Below, one piece after another: positions 1 through 8,920 of a stretch of DNA of 64,000 nucleotides. Made by a program: the position numbers and the translations under genes. Numbering within the stretch: the stretch's first letter is position 1; every line of letters starts with the position of its first letter. A model generated the notes under the pieces. The model saw only the letters and a list, made by a program, of their open reading frames with translations, was not told the origin of the DNA and ran no database searches. The stretch comes from Ancylobacter moscoviensis (GTDB lineage: Bacteria; Pseudomonadota; Alphaproteobacteria; Rhizobiales; Xanthobacteraceae), in contig NZ_VMBP01000001.1 of the NCBI RefSeq assembly GCF_007559435.1, positions 1,241,406 through 1,305,405 on the forward strand, written 5' to 3'.

Positions 1-762
1 CGCTACCAGCCCGATCCTTCGAAGTCCGACGAGTGGAACCGCGGCGCCTATCTGGTCGAGGGCGTGACCCATTGCGGCGCCTGCCACACGCCGCGCAACG
101 TGCTTGGCGCGGAAGAGAAGGGCCAGCCCTTCGCCGGCGCGGCCATCGACCGCTGGATCGCCCCGGCGCTGACGGCGGCCAACCCGTCCGCCGTGCCGTG
201 GACGGCGTCCGAATTCGCCCGCTATCTGGAAACGGGGGCGGGCATCTATCACGGCATCGCCGCCGGCCCGATGGGTCCGGTCGTGCATGCCGGCCTGCGC
301 GAGCTGCCGGCCAGCGACCTCGCGGCTATCGGCCTCTATCTCGGCGACAAGGTCGGCGCGCCCGATACCGGTCCGGCGGAAAATCCCGCCGTCGTGGCCA
401 GCCTGAAGGCCGGGCGCCCCGATCCGACCTACCGCAAGGATCTCGGCGAGCGGCTTTACGCGACGGCCTGCGCGGCCTGCCACTACAACGCCTCGCAGAT
501 CGTCGAGGGACGGCCGGAGCTGGCGATCAACTCCTCCACCCGGCTCGCCGATCCGACGAACCTGATCCACGTCATTCTCGACGGTGTGGACGCGAAGGAC
601 GGCACCGGCGGCGTGGTGATGCCGGCCTTCCGCCACGCGCTTTCCGATACCGATATCGCCGCCATCGCCGCCTATCTGCGCGAGAAGCGCGCCAATCTCG
701 CGCCCTGGCCGGACCTTCCGGCCCAGGTCGCGCGAATCCGGGCCGAGGGTGCGGGGCACTGA
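1..762 (+). CDS. Cytochrome c subunit of a molybdenum hydroxylase (5' end outside window)
   Basis: The frame is open from base 1 and stops at TGA 760-762, giving 253 visible residues. Two covalent heme c motifs are present, Cys25-Gly-Ala-Cys-His29 and Cys157-Ala-Ala-Cys-His161 of the visible part. Related dehydrogenase cytochromes usually carry three hemes, so a third may lie upstream (family knowledge). The next two genes encode the 2Fe-2S and molybdopterin subunits, so this protein very likely takes electrons from that enzyme in the periplasm or at the membrane and passes them to the respiratory chain. A signal peptide, if any, is outside the window. The downstream gene starts 13 bases after the stop, consistent with one operon. 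Confidence 0.85.
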   Translation, partial: RYQPDPSKSDEWNRGAYLVEGVTHCGACHTPRNVLGAEEKGQPFAGAAIDRWIAPALTAANPSAVPWTASEFARYLETGAGIYHGIAAGPMGPVVHAGLRELPASDLAAIGLYLGDKVGAPDTGPAENPAVVASLKAGRPDPTYRKDLGERLYATACAACHYNASQIVEGRPELAINSSTRLADPTNLIHVILDGVDAKDGTGGVVMPAFRHALSDTDIAAIAAYLREKRANLAPWPDLPAQVARIRAEGAGH

Positions 763-775
763 TGAGGAAATCAGC

Positions 776-1249
776 ATGATCGAGTTCACGATCAACGGCC
801 GCGCCGTCAGCGTCGATGTCGAGCCCGACACGCCGCTGCTCTGGGTCATCCGCGACGAGATCGCGCTGACCGGCACGAAGTATGGCTGCGGCATCGGCCT
901 TTGCGGAGCCTGCACCGTCCATGTCGGCGGCCGGGCGACCCGCTCCTGCATCACCCCGGTGAGCGATGTCGCCGGGGTGGAGATCACCACCATCGAGGGG
1001 CTGGACCCGAAGGGCGAGCATCCGGTCCAGCAGGCATGGCGGCATCTGCGCGTGCCGCAATGCGGCTACTGCCAGTCCGGCCAGATCATGCAGGCCGCCG
1101 CCTTCCTGAAGGACATTCCCAATCCCACCGACGACGACATCGACGCGGTGATGACCGGCAATCTCTGCCGCTGCATGACCTATAACCGCATCCGCGCCGC
1201 CGTGCGCGAGGCCGCCGCCACGCTGCGGGGGGAGGCGACCAATGGCTGA
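776..1249 (+). CDS. (2Fe-2S)-binding small subunit of xanthine dehydrogenase-family enzyme
   Basis: 157-residue iron-sulfur subunit carrying two [2Fe-2S] clusters that move electrons from the molybdenum site to the cytochrome. The N-terminal ferredoxin-like part has the plant-type pattern Cys-Gly-Ile-Gly-Leu-Cys-Gly-Ala-Cys followed by a fourth Cys about 20 residues on. The C-terminal helical part has Cys-Gly-Tyr-Cys-Gln-Ser-Gly and Cys-Arg-Cys. I chose ATG 776 because GAGGAAA (764-770) lies just upstream; an upstream in-frame start at 749 would overlap the cytochrome gene. The length is typical for isoquinoline 1-oxidoreductase alpha (IorA) and nicotinate dehydrogenase NicA types. The substrate cannot be told from sequence. 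Confidence 0.92.
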   Translation: MIEFTINGRAVSVDVEPDTPLLWVIRDEIALTGTKYGCGIGLCGACTVHVGGRATRSCITPVSDVAGVEITTIEGLDPKGEHPVQQAWRHLRVPQCGYCQSGQIMQAAAFLKDIPNPTDDDIDAVMTGNLCRCMTYNRIRAAVREAAATLRGEATNG

Positions 1250-3572
1250 CGAATCCGCCTTCCGCACGCGCTTCCGCGGCGCCCGCAGCGGCGAGGGCCT
1301 GAGCCGTCGCGGCTTCCTCGTCACCATGTGCGCCGCCGGCGCCGTCTTCGGCTTCCCGCGCGCCGGCTTCGCGGCGATGGACCCGGCCGTGCCGGACGGG
1401 GTGCCCGTCGAGGCGGTGGGCGCGCGCTACGAGCCGGCGATCTGGTACTGGATCGACCAGCGCGGCAAGGTGAACGTCAACATCATCCGCGCCGAGATGG
1501 GCCAGCATGTCGGCACCGCCATCGCCCGCATCCTCGCCGACGAGCTCGGCGCGAAATGGGACGATGTGAGCATCGAGCACGTCGATTCCGCCGCCAAATG
1601 GGGCCTCATGGTCACCGGCGGCAGCTGGTCGGTCTGGCAGAGCTGGCCGGTCTATCGTCAGGCGGGCGCGGCGGGTCGCGTCGCGCTGGCGCAGAAGGCG
1701 GCGGAGCTGTGGGGCGTGGACGCCGCGAGCCTCACCGTCGCGGACGGCGTCGTCACCGGCGCGGGGCGTTCCGCGAGCTTCGGCGAGCTGGTGGCGCAGG
1801 GCATCACCCGCAGCTTCACCGAGGCGGAGCTGAAGGCGCTGCCCCTGAAGCCCCATTCCGAGCTGACGCTGGTCGGTAAGGACGTGACGGCGCTCGATAT
1901 CGCCGGCAAGACGACCGGGCAGGCGATCTTCGGCATCGACGCCAGGGTCGAGGGCATGGTGCACGGCGCGCCGCTCCTGCCGCCGACCCGCTACGGCTCG
2001 GAAATCATCCGCATCGACGACAGCGCGGCCAAGGCGGTGAAGGGCTATCGGCAGACGCTCAAGCTCGACGATCCCTCCGGCACGGTGCCCGGCTGGGCGA
2101 TGGTCATCGCCGACAGCTACTGGGCCGCCCACAAGGCGGCGCGTCTCGTCAAGGTCGAGTGGAAGGCGAGCGATGCCGCCAGGGTCGGCGAGGCCGACAT
2201 CCAGGCGCGCAGCCGGGAGCTGATCGCCGATGCGAGCAAGGGCGCGCTGCTCGATACGGGCGACACCGACGTCGATCCCGTCTTCGCCAGGGCGGCCGAT
2301 ACGCTGGAGGCGGAGTACACGACTGCTACCGTGTTGCACTTCCAGCTCGAACCCGTGAACGCGCTCGCTTTCCGCAATGCCGAGGGGGTGTGGGAGCTAC
2401 ACACTGGCAACCAGTGGCAATCCCTAGCCCTCCCCTGGCTCCAGAAGGCGCTTGGCGTCGATGAGAACGGCGTCGTGATGTGCAGCTATATGCTCGGCGG
2501 CGGCTTCGGGCGGCGTCTCAACGGCGACTACGCCGTGCCGGCGGCGCTCGCCTCGAAGGCATTGGGCGGGATTCCGGTGAAGGTCGTCGCCACGCGGCCG
2601 GACGATGCGAAATTCGACAGCCCCCGCTCGCCCTCCGTGCAGCGGCTACGCATGGCCTTCGATACCGGCAAGAACGTCATCGCCATGGATACGGCGGTCG
2701 CATCGGGCTGGCCGACCAAGGTCATGCTACCGGCCTTCATGCCCAAAGGCGTGAACGGCGAGCCCTACGATCCCTTCGCCAGCGACGGTGCCGACCATTG
2801 GTATTCGGTCGGCGCGCAGCGGGCGCGCGCCATCTCCAACGATCTGGCGGAGAGCACCTTCCGCCCCGGCTGGCTGCGCTCGGTGTCGCCGGGCTGGATC
2901 AACTGGGCGGTCGAAAGCTTCATGCACGAGGCCGCGGTGAAGGTCGGGCAGGATCCGGTCCGGTTCCGCCTCGACCATCTGAAGGCCGAGGGACGCAACG
3001 CCGGCACGGCGCCGGATTCGGTCGGCGGCGCCTCGCGCCAGGCGCATGTGCTCTCGCGCGTGGCGGAGCTGTCTGGTTACGGCAAGGCCACGCTGCCCGC
3101 CGACACCGCCATCGGCATAGCGACGACCTATGGGCAGGCGCGTACCATGCCAACCTGGGTCGGCGGCGCGGCGCAGGTGCACGTGAACCGGCAGACCGGC
3201 TTCGTCGACGTGCAGAAGATCTGGCTCGTGGTCGACTGCGGGACGGTAGTCGATCCCGATGGCGCTCATGCGCAGTGCGAGGGTGCGGCGCTCTGGGGGC
3301 TCTCCATGGCGCTGTTCGAGGGCACCGAGTTCGAGAACGGTCTGGTACGCGACCGCAACCTCGACAGCTATACGCCGCTGCGCATGATCGACACGCCGGA
3401 AGTCGTGGTCGAGTTCGTCGAGAGCGCCGAGGTGCCGGTGGGGCTGGGCGAGCCGGGTACCACCGTGGTGGCGCCGGCCATCGGCAACGCGATCTTCGAG
3501 GCGGTCGGGGTGCGCCTGCGCCATCTGCCGATCACGCCGGAAGCTGTGCTGGCGGCGCTGAAGGCCGGCTGA
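1242..3572 (+). CDS. Molybdopterin-binding large subunit, isoquinoline 1-oxidoreductase beta-like
   Basis: 776-residue catalytic subunit that hydroxylates an aldehyde or N-heterocycle with water at a molybdopterin cofactor. A twin-arginine signal (Ser21-Arg-Arg-Gly-Phe-Leu) followed by a hydrophobic stretch predicts export of the folded enzyme. Cofactor motifs seen include Gly-Gly-Gly-Phe-Gly-Arg-Arg in the middle and Gly-Leu-Gly-Glu-Pro-Gly near the C terminus, which carries the expected catalytic Glu. The start overlaps the small-subunit gene by 8 bases, so the two are translationally coupled. The next gene on the opposite strand ends only 8 bases downstream, with no obvious terminator between. 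IorB, membrane aldehyde dehydrogenase and NicB types share this architecture; the substrate is unassigned. Confidence 0.9.
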   Translation: MADESAFRTRFRGARSGEGLSRRGFLVTMCAAGAVFGFPRAGFAAMDPAVPDGVPVEAVGARYEPAIWYWIDQRGKVNVNIIRAEMGQHVGTAIARILADELGAKWDDVSIEHVDSAAKWGLMVTGGSWSVWQSWPVYRQAGAAGRVALAQKAAELWGVDAASLTVADGVVTGAGRSASFGELVAQGITRSFTEAELKALPLKPHSELTLVGKDVTALDIAGKTTGQAIFGIDARVEGMVHGAPLLPPTRYGSEIIRIDDSAAKAVKGYRQTLKLDDPSGTVPGWAMVIADSYWAAHKAARLVKVEWKASDAARVGEADIQARSRELIADASKGALLDTGDTDVDPVFARAADTLEAEYTTATVLHFQLEPVNALAFRNAEGVWELHTGNQWQSLALPWLQKALGVDENGVVMCSYMLGGGFGRRLNGDYAVPAALASKALGGIPVKVVATRPDDAKFDSPRSPSVQRLRMAFDTGKNVIAMDTAVASGWPTKVMLPAFMPKGVNGEPYDPFASDGADHWYSVGAQRARAISNDLAESTFRPGWLRSVSPGWINWAVESFMHEAAVKVGQDPVRFRLDHLKAEGRNAGTAPDSVGGASRQAHVLSRVAELSGYGKATLPADTAIGIATTYGQARTMPTWVGGAAQVHVNRQTGFVDVQKIWLVVDCGTVVDPDGAHAQCEGAALWGLSMALFEGTEFENGLVRDRNLDSYTPLRMIDTPEVVVEFVESAEVPVGLGEPGTTVVAPAIGNAIFEAVGVRLRHLPITPEAVLAALKAG

Positions 3573-3580
3573 CGTGGCTC

Positions 3581-4978
3581 TCAGAGGCGCCAGCCGCGGC
3601 TCTTGCCGACGGCGGCTGCGAAGCGCGCATGGTCGTCCGGTGAGACGGAGCGATCCGGCTCGAAGCACCGAACTTCCCCGCGCGCACGGGTGACGTCCGC
3701 TCCGCACAGCTCGGCGAGACCGAGCGACGTCATCTCGTGCAGTCCGGGTACGAGCACGGAGCGCCCGCTTGCCGCTGCGAGGAAGCTGACGAAATAGGCG
3801 CTCTGCGACAGGCCACCGTCGATGGAGATGGTCGCGATCGTTCCGACTTCTGTCGCTGCCGCCTCGATCAGTCCCACCGTCAGCATGGCAATGCCTTCCA
3901 GAGCGGCGCGTATCATGTCGCGACGGTCGGTCGCCGCCTGCATGCCGATAAACAGCGGCGCCGCCGAGCGGTCCCAGTAGGGAGCGGCCAGCCCGGACAG
4001 TGCCGGCACGAAGACAAGCCCGCGGCTCAGCGCGGAAGGCCCCTCGAAACCGTCGAGCTCGTGCGTTTCCGCGTAAAGCCCGATCTGCCGCAGCCATTCG
4101 AGTGCCGCACCGGCATCGTAGACGCCGCCTTCGAGGGCAAATACCGTCTCTGCATCCCGCCGGCGCCAGGCGACCGTCGGCAGCAAGCCGGAGCCAAGGG
4201 GGCGGCCAGTGCCGGTGACGGCGAGGAGGAAGGCGCCGGTGCCGAAAGTGATCTTGGTGTCGCCCGGCGCTCGGCAGCCATGGCCGTAGAGCGCCGCCTG
4301 CTGGTCGACGATGGAGACCTTCACCGGCACGCCGTCTATGGCGCCGAAGCCGGCATTGACGGGACGGATCGGCGGCAGCGCCTCCATGGGTACGCCGTGG
4401 AGAGCACAGAGTTCTCCGCTCCATGTCAGCGTTGCGAAGTCGAGTAATCCGGTGCGGGACGCTGTCGCGATGTCGGTGGCAAAGGTGTTGCACAGCCGGT
4501 CGAGGAAGAAGGCGTCGGTGGTGCCGAGCCGCAGCCGTCCGGCCGCCCGCGCCGCCGCCACGGCGGGGACGTTTTGCAGCAGCCATGCGAGTTTGCTGGC
4601 GGAAAAATAGGGATCGAGCGGCAGGCCGCTGATGGCCTGCGAGCGGGCCTGCGCCTCCGATCCGAGCGCCACCAGCATGGTAGCAGTACGGGCATCCTGC
4701 CAGACGATGACCGGGGAGAGGGGCACGCCGGTTTCCGCATCCCAGGCGAGGCAGCTTTCGCCCTGATTGGCGATAGCGATGGCGTCGACCGGCCCGGCAG
4801 CCGCCAGCACCGTGCGGATGTTGGCGAGCAGTTCCTCGGGATCGTGCTCGACGCGGCCCGGCGCGGGAAAATGCTGCGCGTGGCGGAGGCTGGCGACGAG
4901 CTGCGCCTCACCCCCGCTCTCGACGACGAGGCAGCGGGTCGAGGTCGTTCCCTGATCGATGGCCGCGACGCGCATCAT
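3581..4978 (-). CDS. FGGY-family carbohydrate kinase, glycerol kinase-like
   Basis: 465-residue ATP-dependent sugar or polyol kinase. The N-terminal phosphate-binding motif Asp-Gln-Gly-Thr-Thr-Ser-Thr-Arg and the segment Gly-Leu-Pro-Leu-Asp-Pro-Tyr-Phe-Ser-Ala-Ser-Lys are very close to glycerol kinase. The second ATP site Thr-Phe-Gly-Thr-Gly-Ala-Phe is also glycerol-kinase-like. It is shorter than typical GlpK (about 500 residues). The start is ATG 4978, which overlaps the stop of the upstream oxidoreductase (ATGA). It is the last gene of a leftward operon with GlpA/GlpB-like FAD enzymes and a TRAP transporter. This supports phosphorylation of glycerol or a similar polyol followed by oxidation of the phosphate; the exact substrate is inference. 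Confidence 0.88.
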   Translation of the reverse strand: MMRVAAIDQGTTSTRCLVVESGGEAQLVASLRHAQHFPAPGRVEHDPEELLANIRTVLAAAGPVDAIAIANQGESCLAWDAETGVPLSPVIVWQDARTATMLVALGSEAQARSQAISGLPLDPYFSASKLAWLLQNVPAVAAARAAGRLRLGTTDAFFLDRLCNTFATDIATASRTGLLDFATLTWSGELCALHGVPMEALPPIRPVNAGFGAIDGVPVKVSIVDQQAALYGHGCRAPGDTKITFGTGAFLLAVTGTGRPLGSGLLPTVAWRRRDAETVFALEGGVYDAGAALEWLRQIGLYAETHELDGFEGPSALSRGLVFVPALSGLAAPYWDRSAAPLFIGMQAATDRRDMIRAALEGIAMLTVGLIEAAATEVGTIATISIDGGLSQSAYFVSFLAAASGRSVLVPGLHEMTSLGLAELCGADVTRARGEVRCFEPDRSVSPDDHARFAAAVGKSRGWRL

Positions 4979-6216
4979 GCGGTTTCCCGGAAGCGGAAAT
5001 GGACCGTGCCGGCCTCGACGGCAGCCGGCGGGAGCGGAACGAGAATGCGCCGTTCCGGCATCCATGTGCGCTCGGCCGCCCAGACCTCCCGCCCGTCGAG
5101 TTCGAGCGAGAGGCGCCCGCGCGCGCGCCGCAGCATGCGGAGCTGGAAGTCGCGGAAAGCCGGCGTTGCGTTGGCGTCGCGGCGCAGCAGGCTGGGCACC
5201 ACGAGCTTCACGGGCGCATCGAAGGTCACGGGTATCGGCGCGCCGGCATCCGCGTCGCGCGCGAGGTCCTCCGCGATGGCCCGGCCCACCGCGCGGCCCT
5301 CGCGGAACGCCCATCCCCCGGTCTCGACGGCGCGCAGCAGGTTGCCGCTGGCGAAAATCCTCGGGTCGAGGCTGCGTCCGTCCTGATCGATGGCAGGTCC
5401 GGTACTGCCCGCGTCGACGCCGATGTCGGACTGGCGGAACAGTGCCGATTCCGGCATGAAGCGGCCGGTGAGCAGCACGCCGTCGCAGGCGATGTCCTGA
5501 ACCGTGCCGTCCCGCAGCCGCAGCGTGACATTCTCCACCCGCGAGGTGCCGCGAATGTCCACCAGCTCGGCGCCGCGATGGAAGGGAATGCCCGCCAGCG
5601 CCGGGAACCAGGAGAACGGCTGGCCGGCGAGCGGGTGCGGGCCGGGCTCCACCATCGCGACGGGCCGCGCGCCATGGGTCAGGCAGGTGAGGATGGCGGA
5701 GAGGCTCACCAGCTCCGAACCGACGATCACCGGCCGACGGAAGGGCATCAGCCCATGAAAGGCGACGTAGGATTGCAGCGTGCCGGTGGTGACGATGCCG
5801 ATCGGGCGGTCGCCCGAGATCAGCCGCGCCGAACGCGGCGTTTCGCGGGCGCCGGTCGCGATCAGGATCCGGCGCGCCGAAAGCGTCTCGATCCCGCGCG
5901 GGGAGGTGACGTCGAGCCGCCCGTCTTCGTGCCGCCCGTCTTCGAACCGCACCACCGAATGGCGGGTGCGCACGTCGACCCCCGCGCGCGCGGCCTCCGC
6001 TTCGAGGCGGCGGCCATAGGCGGCGCCGAGATAGACGCGGCCGAACTCGCGCATGCCGAAGGGCGAGTGGGCGCAATGGCGCGTCGCGCCGCCCAGCTCC
6101 GGCTCGCGGTCCAGCAGGACCACATGCCCGACGCCGCGCGCGCGCAGCTCGATGGCGGCGGCGACGCCCGACGGGCCGCCGCCGACGATGATGACATCCG
6201 CCATCGCGTCGCTCAT
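4975..6216 (-). CDS. NAD(P)/FAD-dependent oxidoreductase, GlpB-like partner subunit
   Basis: 413-residue flavoprotein. The N-terminal Rossmann motif Gly-Gly-Gly-Pro-Ser-Gly begins about residue 12, and a second NAD(P)-type segment (Ala-Thr-Gly-Ala-Arg-Glu) follows. A conserved late motif (Ile-Phe-Ala-Ser-Gly-Asn) is typical of pyridine-nucleotide-disulfide-type oxidoreductases. It overlaps both neighbours by 4 bases, so it is translated with the GlpA-like gene upstream and the kinase downstream. Proteins of this pair occur as subunits of respiratory glycerol-3-phosphate or related dehydrogenases and of hydrogen-cyanide-synthase-like enzymes. Given the kinase next door, oxidation of a phosphorylated polyol is the best guess. 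An internal ATG four codons downstream is an alternative start. Confidence 0.82.
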   Translation of the reverse strand: MSDAMADVIIVGGGPSGVAAAIELRARGVGHVVLLDREPELGGATRHCAHSPFGMREFGRVYLGAAYGRRLEAEAARAGVDVRTRHSVVRFEDGRHEDGRLDVTSPRGIETLSARRILIATGARETPRSARLISGDRPIGIVTTGTLQSYVAFHGLMPFRRPVIVGSELVSLSAILTCLTHGARPVAMVEPGPHPLAGQPFSWFPALAGIPFHRGAELVDIRGTSRVENVTLRLRDGTVQDIACDGVLLTGRFMPESALFRQSDIGVDAGSTGPAIDQDGRSLDPRIFASGNLLRAVETGGWAFREGRAVGRAIAEDLARDADAGAPIPVTFDAPVKLVVPSLLRRDANATPAFRDFQLRMLRRARGRLSLELDGREVWAAERTWMPERRILVPLPPAAVEAGTVHFRFRETA

Positions 6217-7622
6217 GCCTCGTCCCCGTCATCGGCGGCGAGCGGCGTCGACAGGCGGCCCCGGGTCATCTCGGCGAGGCGCGCATTGCAGTAGAAGCCC
6301 TGGCAACGGCCCATGCCGGCGCGGGTGCGCCGCCGCAGCCCGCCGAAATCGCCCGGCGGCACGGCGCTCTCGAAGGCGGCCTCGATCTCGCGCTTGGTCA
6401 CCAGCTCGCAATGGCAGACGATCTCGCCATGCTCCGGCCGCTGCCAGTCGCGCTCCCGCGTCTCGGCGAGATTGGGCAGCGTGACCTCCGGTGCGGGGCC
6501 GGGCGCGGTGAATGCGTGGCCGAAGCCGGCATGCAGCCGCTCGGCGTGCTGCGCCAGCCCGAGCGCGGCGGAAAGGCCCGTCGAGCGGATGCCGCCGAGC
6601 GTGATGGCGCGCCGCGCCGGCCGCGAGAAGACGCGATAGGCCTTGCTCTCCGTCGCCGGCCGCAGCCCCGCATAGACGGCGGTCACCGGCATGCCCGCCA
6701 GCGCCGGCACGATCTCCGCGCCGCGCTTCAGCAGGGCCTCCAGCTCCGAGGTCTCCACCGTGGTGCGGGTGCGGTCCTGCTGCTCCTCCGCGGTGGGGCC
6801 CACCAGCACATTGCCGAAGGCGGTCGGGCAGACGACGACGCCCTTGGTGATCTCGGTCGGCACCGGCAGGACGATGCGCGGGACGTGAGCGAAGGCAGCC
6901 TTGTCGAGCACGACGAACTGGCCCTTGCGCGGCCGGATCTCGAACTCCGGCGCGAAGCCGAGGCGCTGGTCGACGACATCGCCATACAAGCCGGCGGCGT
7001 TGACGACGGCGTGCGCGCGCACCTCGCCGGCCGTGGTCGCCAGCGTCCACTCGCCGTCGAAGGTGCCGGCGAGGATTTCCGCCTCGCGCAGCAGCCTGGC
7101 GCCCAGCGCCACGGCCTGGGTGAGATAGGCGAGCGGTGCCGACCAGGGGTCGATGACATGCTCGCCGGCCACCTCGATGGCCGCCACCAGCCGCTCCGAC
7201 AGGCCCGGCATGGTGGCGCGCGCCTGCGCGCCGGAGAGCGCGCGCAGCTCCGCGATGCCGTTCTCCCGGCCCTGCGCCAGTATCGCGTCGAGCTTGCGGG
7301 CCTCCGCCTCGTTCCACGCGCAGACCAGCGCGCCGGTCGTCACCAGCGGCAGGCTCAGGCTGTCGCGGATGGCGAGATATTCCGCGCGCCCGGCCTTGAT
7401 GAGCTCAAGCTCCAGGCTGCCCTGCGGCGCGTCGAAGCCGGTGTGCAGGATGGCGCTGTTCGCCTTGGAGGCGCCCGAGAGGATATCGCTGCCCTTCTCG
7501 ATCACGATCACCTTCGCGCCCGCCAGCGCGAAGCGGCGCGCGACCGCGCAGCCGACCACTCCGGCGCCGATGACGGCGATGTCGAAGGTCTCGTCGAGGG
7601 ATGGGGCGTGTGTGCGGAGCAT
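6213..7622 (-). CDS. FAD-dependent oxidoreductase with BFD-like [2Fe-2S] domain, GlpA-like
   Basis: 469-residue flavoenzyme of the D-amino-acid-oxidase/glycerol-3-phosphate dehydrogenase fold. The N-terminal FAD motif is Gly-Ala-Gly-Val-Val-Gly, followed by the Ser-Gly-Ala-Ser-Lys-Ala-Asn-Ser signature of GlpA/GlpD-type dehydrogenases. The C-terminal 70 residues form a bacterioferritin-associated-ferredoxin-like domain with Cys-His-Cys and a later Cys-Gln-Gly-Phe-Tyr-Cys, so four cysteines can hold a [2Fe-2S] cluster as in anaerobic GlpA. It ends with an ATGA overlap into the GlpB-like gene. About 120 bases containing three hairpins separate it from the TRAP binding-protein gene upstream, so it is probably a distal part of the same leftward transcript. 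Confidence 0.87.
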   Translation of the reverse strand: MLRTHAPSLDETFDIAVIGAGVVGCAVARRFALAGAKVIVIEKGSDILSGASKANSAILHTGFDAPQGSLELELIKAGRAEYLAIRDSLSLPLVTTGALVCAWNEAEARKLDAILAQGRENGIAELRALSGAQARATMPGLSERLVAAIEVAGEHVIDPWSAPLAYLTQAVALGARLLREAEILAGTFDGEWTLATTAGEVRAHAVVNAAGLYGDVVDQRLGFAPEFEIRPRKGQFVVLDKAAFAHVPRIVLPVPTEITKGVVVCPTAFGNVLVGPTAEEQQDRTRTTVETSELEALLKRGAEIVPALAGMPVTAVYAGLRPATESKAYRVFSRPARRAITLGGIRSTGLSAALGLAQHAERLHAGFGHAFTAPGPAPEVTLPNLAETRERDWQRPEHGEIVCHCELVTKREIEAAFESAVPPGDFGGLRRRTRAGMGRCQGFYCNARLAEMTRGRLSTPLAADDGDEA

Positions 7623-7645
7623 GGCGCTCCCTTCCTGTCGGCACC

Positions 7646-7731
7646 ACGCGACCGGCAGCCGGTCGCGTCACATCATGCGTGCCCGGCACGCTGCCGGGCC
7701 GTCGGCGGTCCCGCCCGGAGGCGAGACCGCC
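7646..7731. other. Three tandem hairpins between TRAP genes and oxidoreductase genes
   Basis: Three inverted repeats fill this 124-base spacer. The first has arms ACGCGACCGG (7646-7655) and CCGGTCGCGT (7659-7668), a perfect 10-bp stem. The second has arms GCCCGGCA (7681-7688) and TGCCGGGC (7692-7699). The third has arms GGCGGTC (7704-7710) and GACCGCC (7725-7731). There is no T-run, so they are not classical terminators. Their position just downstream of an abundant binding-protein gene suggests transcript stabilisation or partial attenuation before the FAD-enzyme genes (inference). Confidence 0.5.
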
Positions 7732-7746
7732 ATCGTCGGTTGCGGC

Positions 7747-8859
7747 TCAGCGATAGGGGTAGCCGGCCTTCTCCATTGTCTCGGCGTACTTCTTGAACGC
7801 GGCGACGACCTTGCCCGCGCGCGGGCTGGAGGAGGCGACCTCGTCCCAGAAGCCCTTCGAGTCGTTGACGACCTGGGCCCATTCGGCCGGCGGCAGCGAG
7901 GTGAGCTCCATCTTCTGGCCCTCCACGCGCAGCTTGGCCTCGCCGCCCCAGTACCAGACGTCGCGATAGTAGTGCGACTGGTCGATGGTGATGAGGAACA
8001 GCTCCTTCAGGTGCGGCGGCACCTTCTTCCAGCTCTCGGAATTGGCGAAATAGCTGCCGAACCAGGCGCCGGTGACGGAGTTGGCGAGCGCGTAGTTGCA
8101 CACATCCGCCCAGCCGACCTCATAGGCCTCGGTGAAGCCGCACCAGGCCACGCCGTCGAGTTCGCCGGTCTGCAGGGCCACTTCGACGTTGTCCCACGGG
8201 ATCGTCACCGGCACGAGGCCGTATTTCGACAGGAACTTGCCGGCCGTCGGCACGCCGAAGACGCGCAGGCCGTTCATGTCGGCGAGGCTCTTGATCGGCT
8301 TGTTGACGGTGAAGATGTGCAGGGGATCCCAGGCGCCGGTGGACAGCCAGGTGACGTTGGGCACCTCGGCATAGGCCTCTTCCCAGATCTCCTTCAGCCC
8401 GTAGTAGCGGAACAGCGCCGGCACATCGAGGCTGTAGCGGGTGGCGAAAGGGAAGTAGCCGCCGAACACGGCGATATCGACCGGCGAGGCCATGGTCGCC
8501 TCGTCCGACTGCACCGCGTCGAGCGTGCCGGACTGCAGCGCGCGGAACAGGTCCGAGGTCGGCACGAGCTGGTCGGCGTAATAGAGCTCGATCACCATCT
8601 CGCCATTCGCCGCCGCGTTGAAGGCGTCGATCTGCGGCTTGATCACGTGGGCGCCGAGCGGCGCGCCGGAATAGGTCTGCAGGCGCCACTTGATCGGCCC
8701 GGTCTGGGCGATGACGGCGGGAGCGGCGAGCGTCGTGCTGGCCAGCGCGGCGCCGGTGCCGAGCGCCGCCTTGCCGAGGAAGTTGCGGCGGCTGGCGAGG
8801 ATCTGGTCGGCGGCGGGATCCGGCTTCTTCACGCCGGCCTTCTTGCTGTCGTCGGTCAT
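7747..8859 (-). CDS. TRAP transporter solute-binding protein (DctP family)
   Basis: 370-residue periplasmic binding protein. A twin-arginine-like signal (Ser-Arg-Arg-Asn-Phe-Leu-Gly-Lys) sits near residue 23, then a hydrophobic stretch and an Ala-Pro-Ala cleavage region. The mature part has the DctP-type fold features, with the Phe-Arg-Ala-Leu-Gln-Ser-Gly-Thr segment and a central region of aromatic residues that would form the ligand site. It follows the small (10258) and large (8921) TRAP permease genes in the same direction. The ligand is probably an organic acid or polyol used by the kinase/oxidoreductase genes downstream, but nothing in the sequence names it. Confidence 0.9.
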   Translation of the reverse strand: MTDDSKKAGVKKPDPAADQILASRRNFLGKAALGTGAALASTTLAAPAVIAQTGPIKWRLQTYSGAPLGAHVIKPQIDAFNAAANGEMVIELYYADQLVPTSDLFRALQSGTLDAVQSDEATMASPVDIAVFGGYFPFATRYSLDVPALFRYYGLKEIWEEAYAEVPNVTWLSTGAWDPLHIFTVNKPIKSLADMNGLRVFGVPTAGKFLSKYGLVPVTIPWDNVEVALQTGELDGVAWCGFTEAYEVGWADVCNYALANSVTGAWFGSYFANSESWKKVPPHLKELFLITIDQSHYYRDVWYWGGEAKLRVEGQKMELTSLPPAEWAQVVNDSKGFWDEVASSSPRAGKVVAAFKKYAETMEKAGYPYR

Positions 8860-8920
8860 GCGTTGCTCCTCTGGTTCTTGGGAAGTCGTCTTCTTGGGAA
8901 GTCGTCGGCAACGGGGAGGC

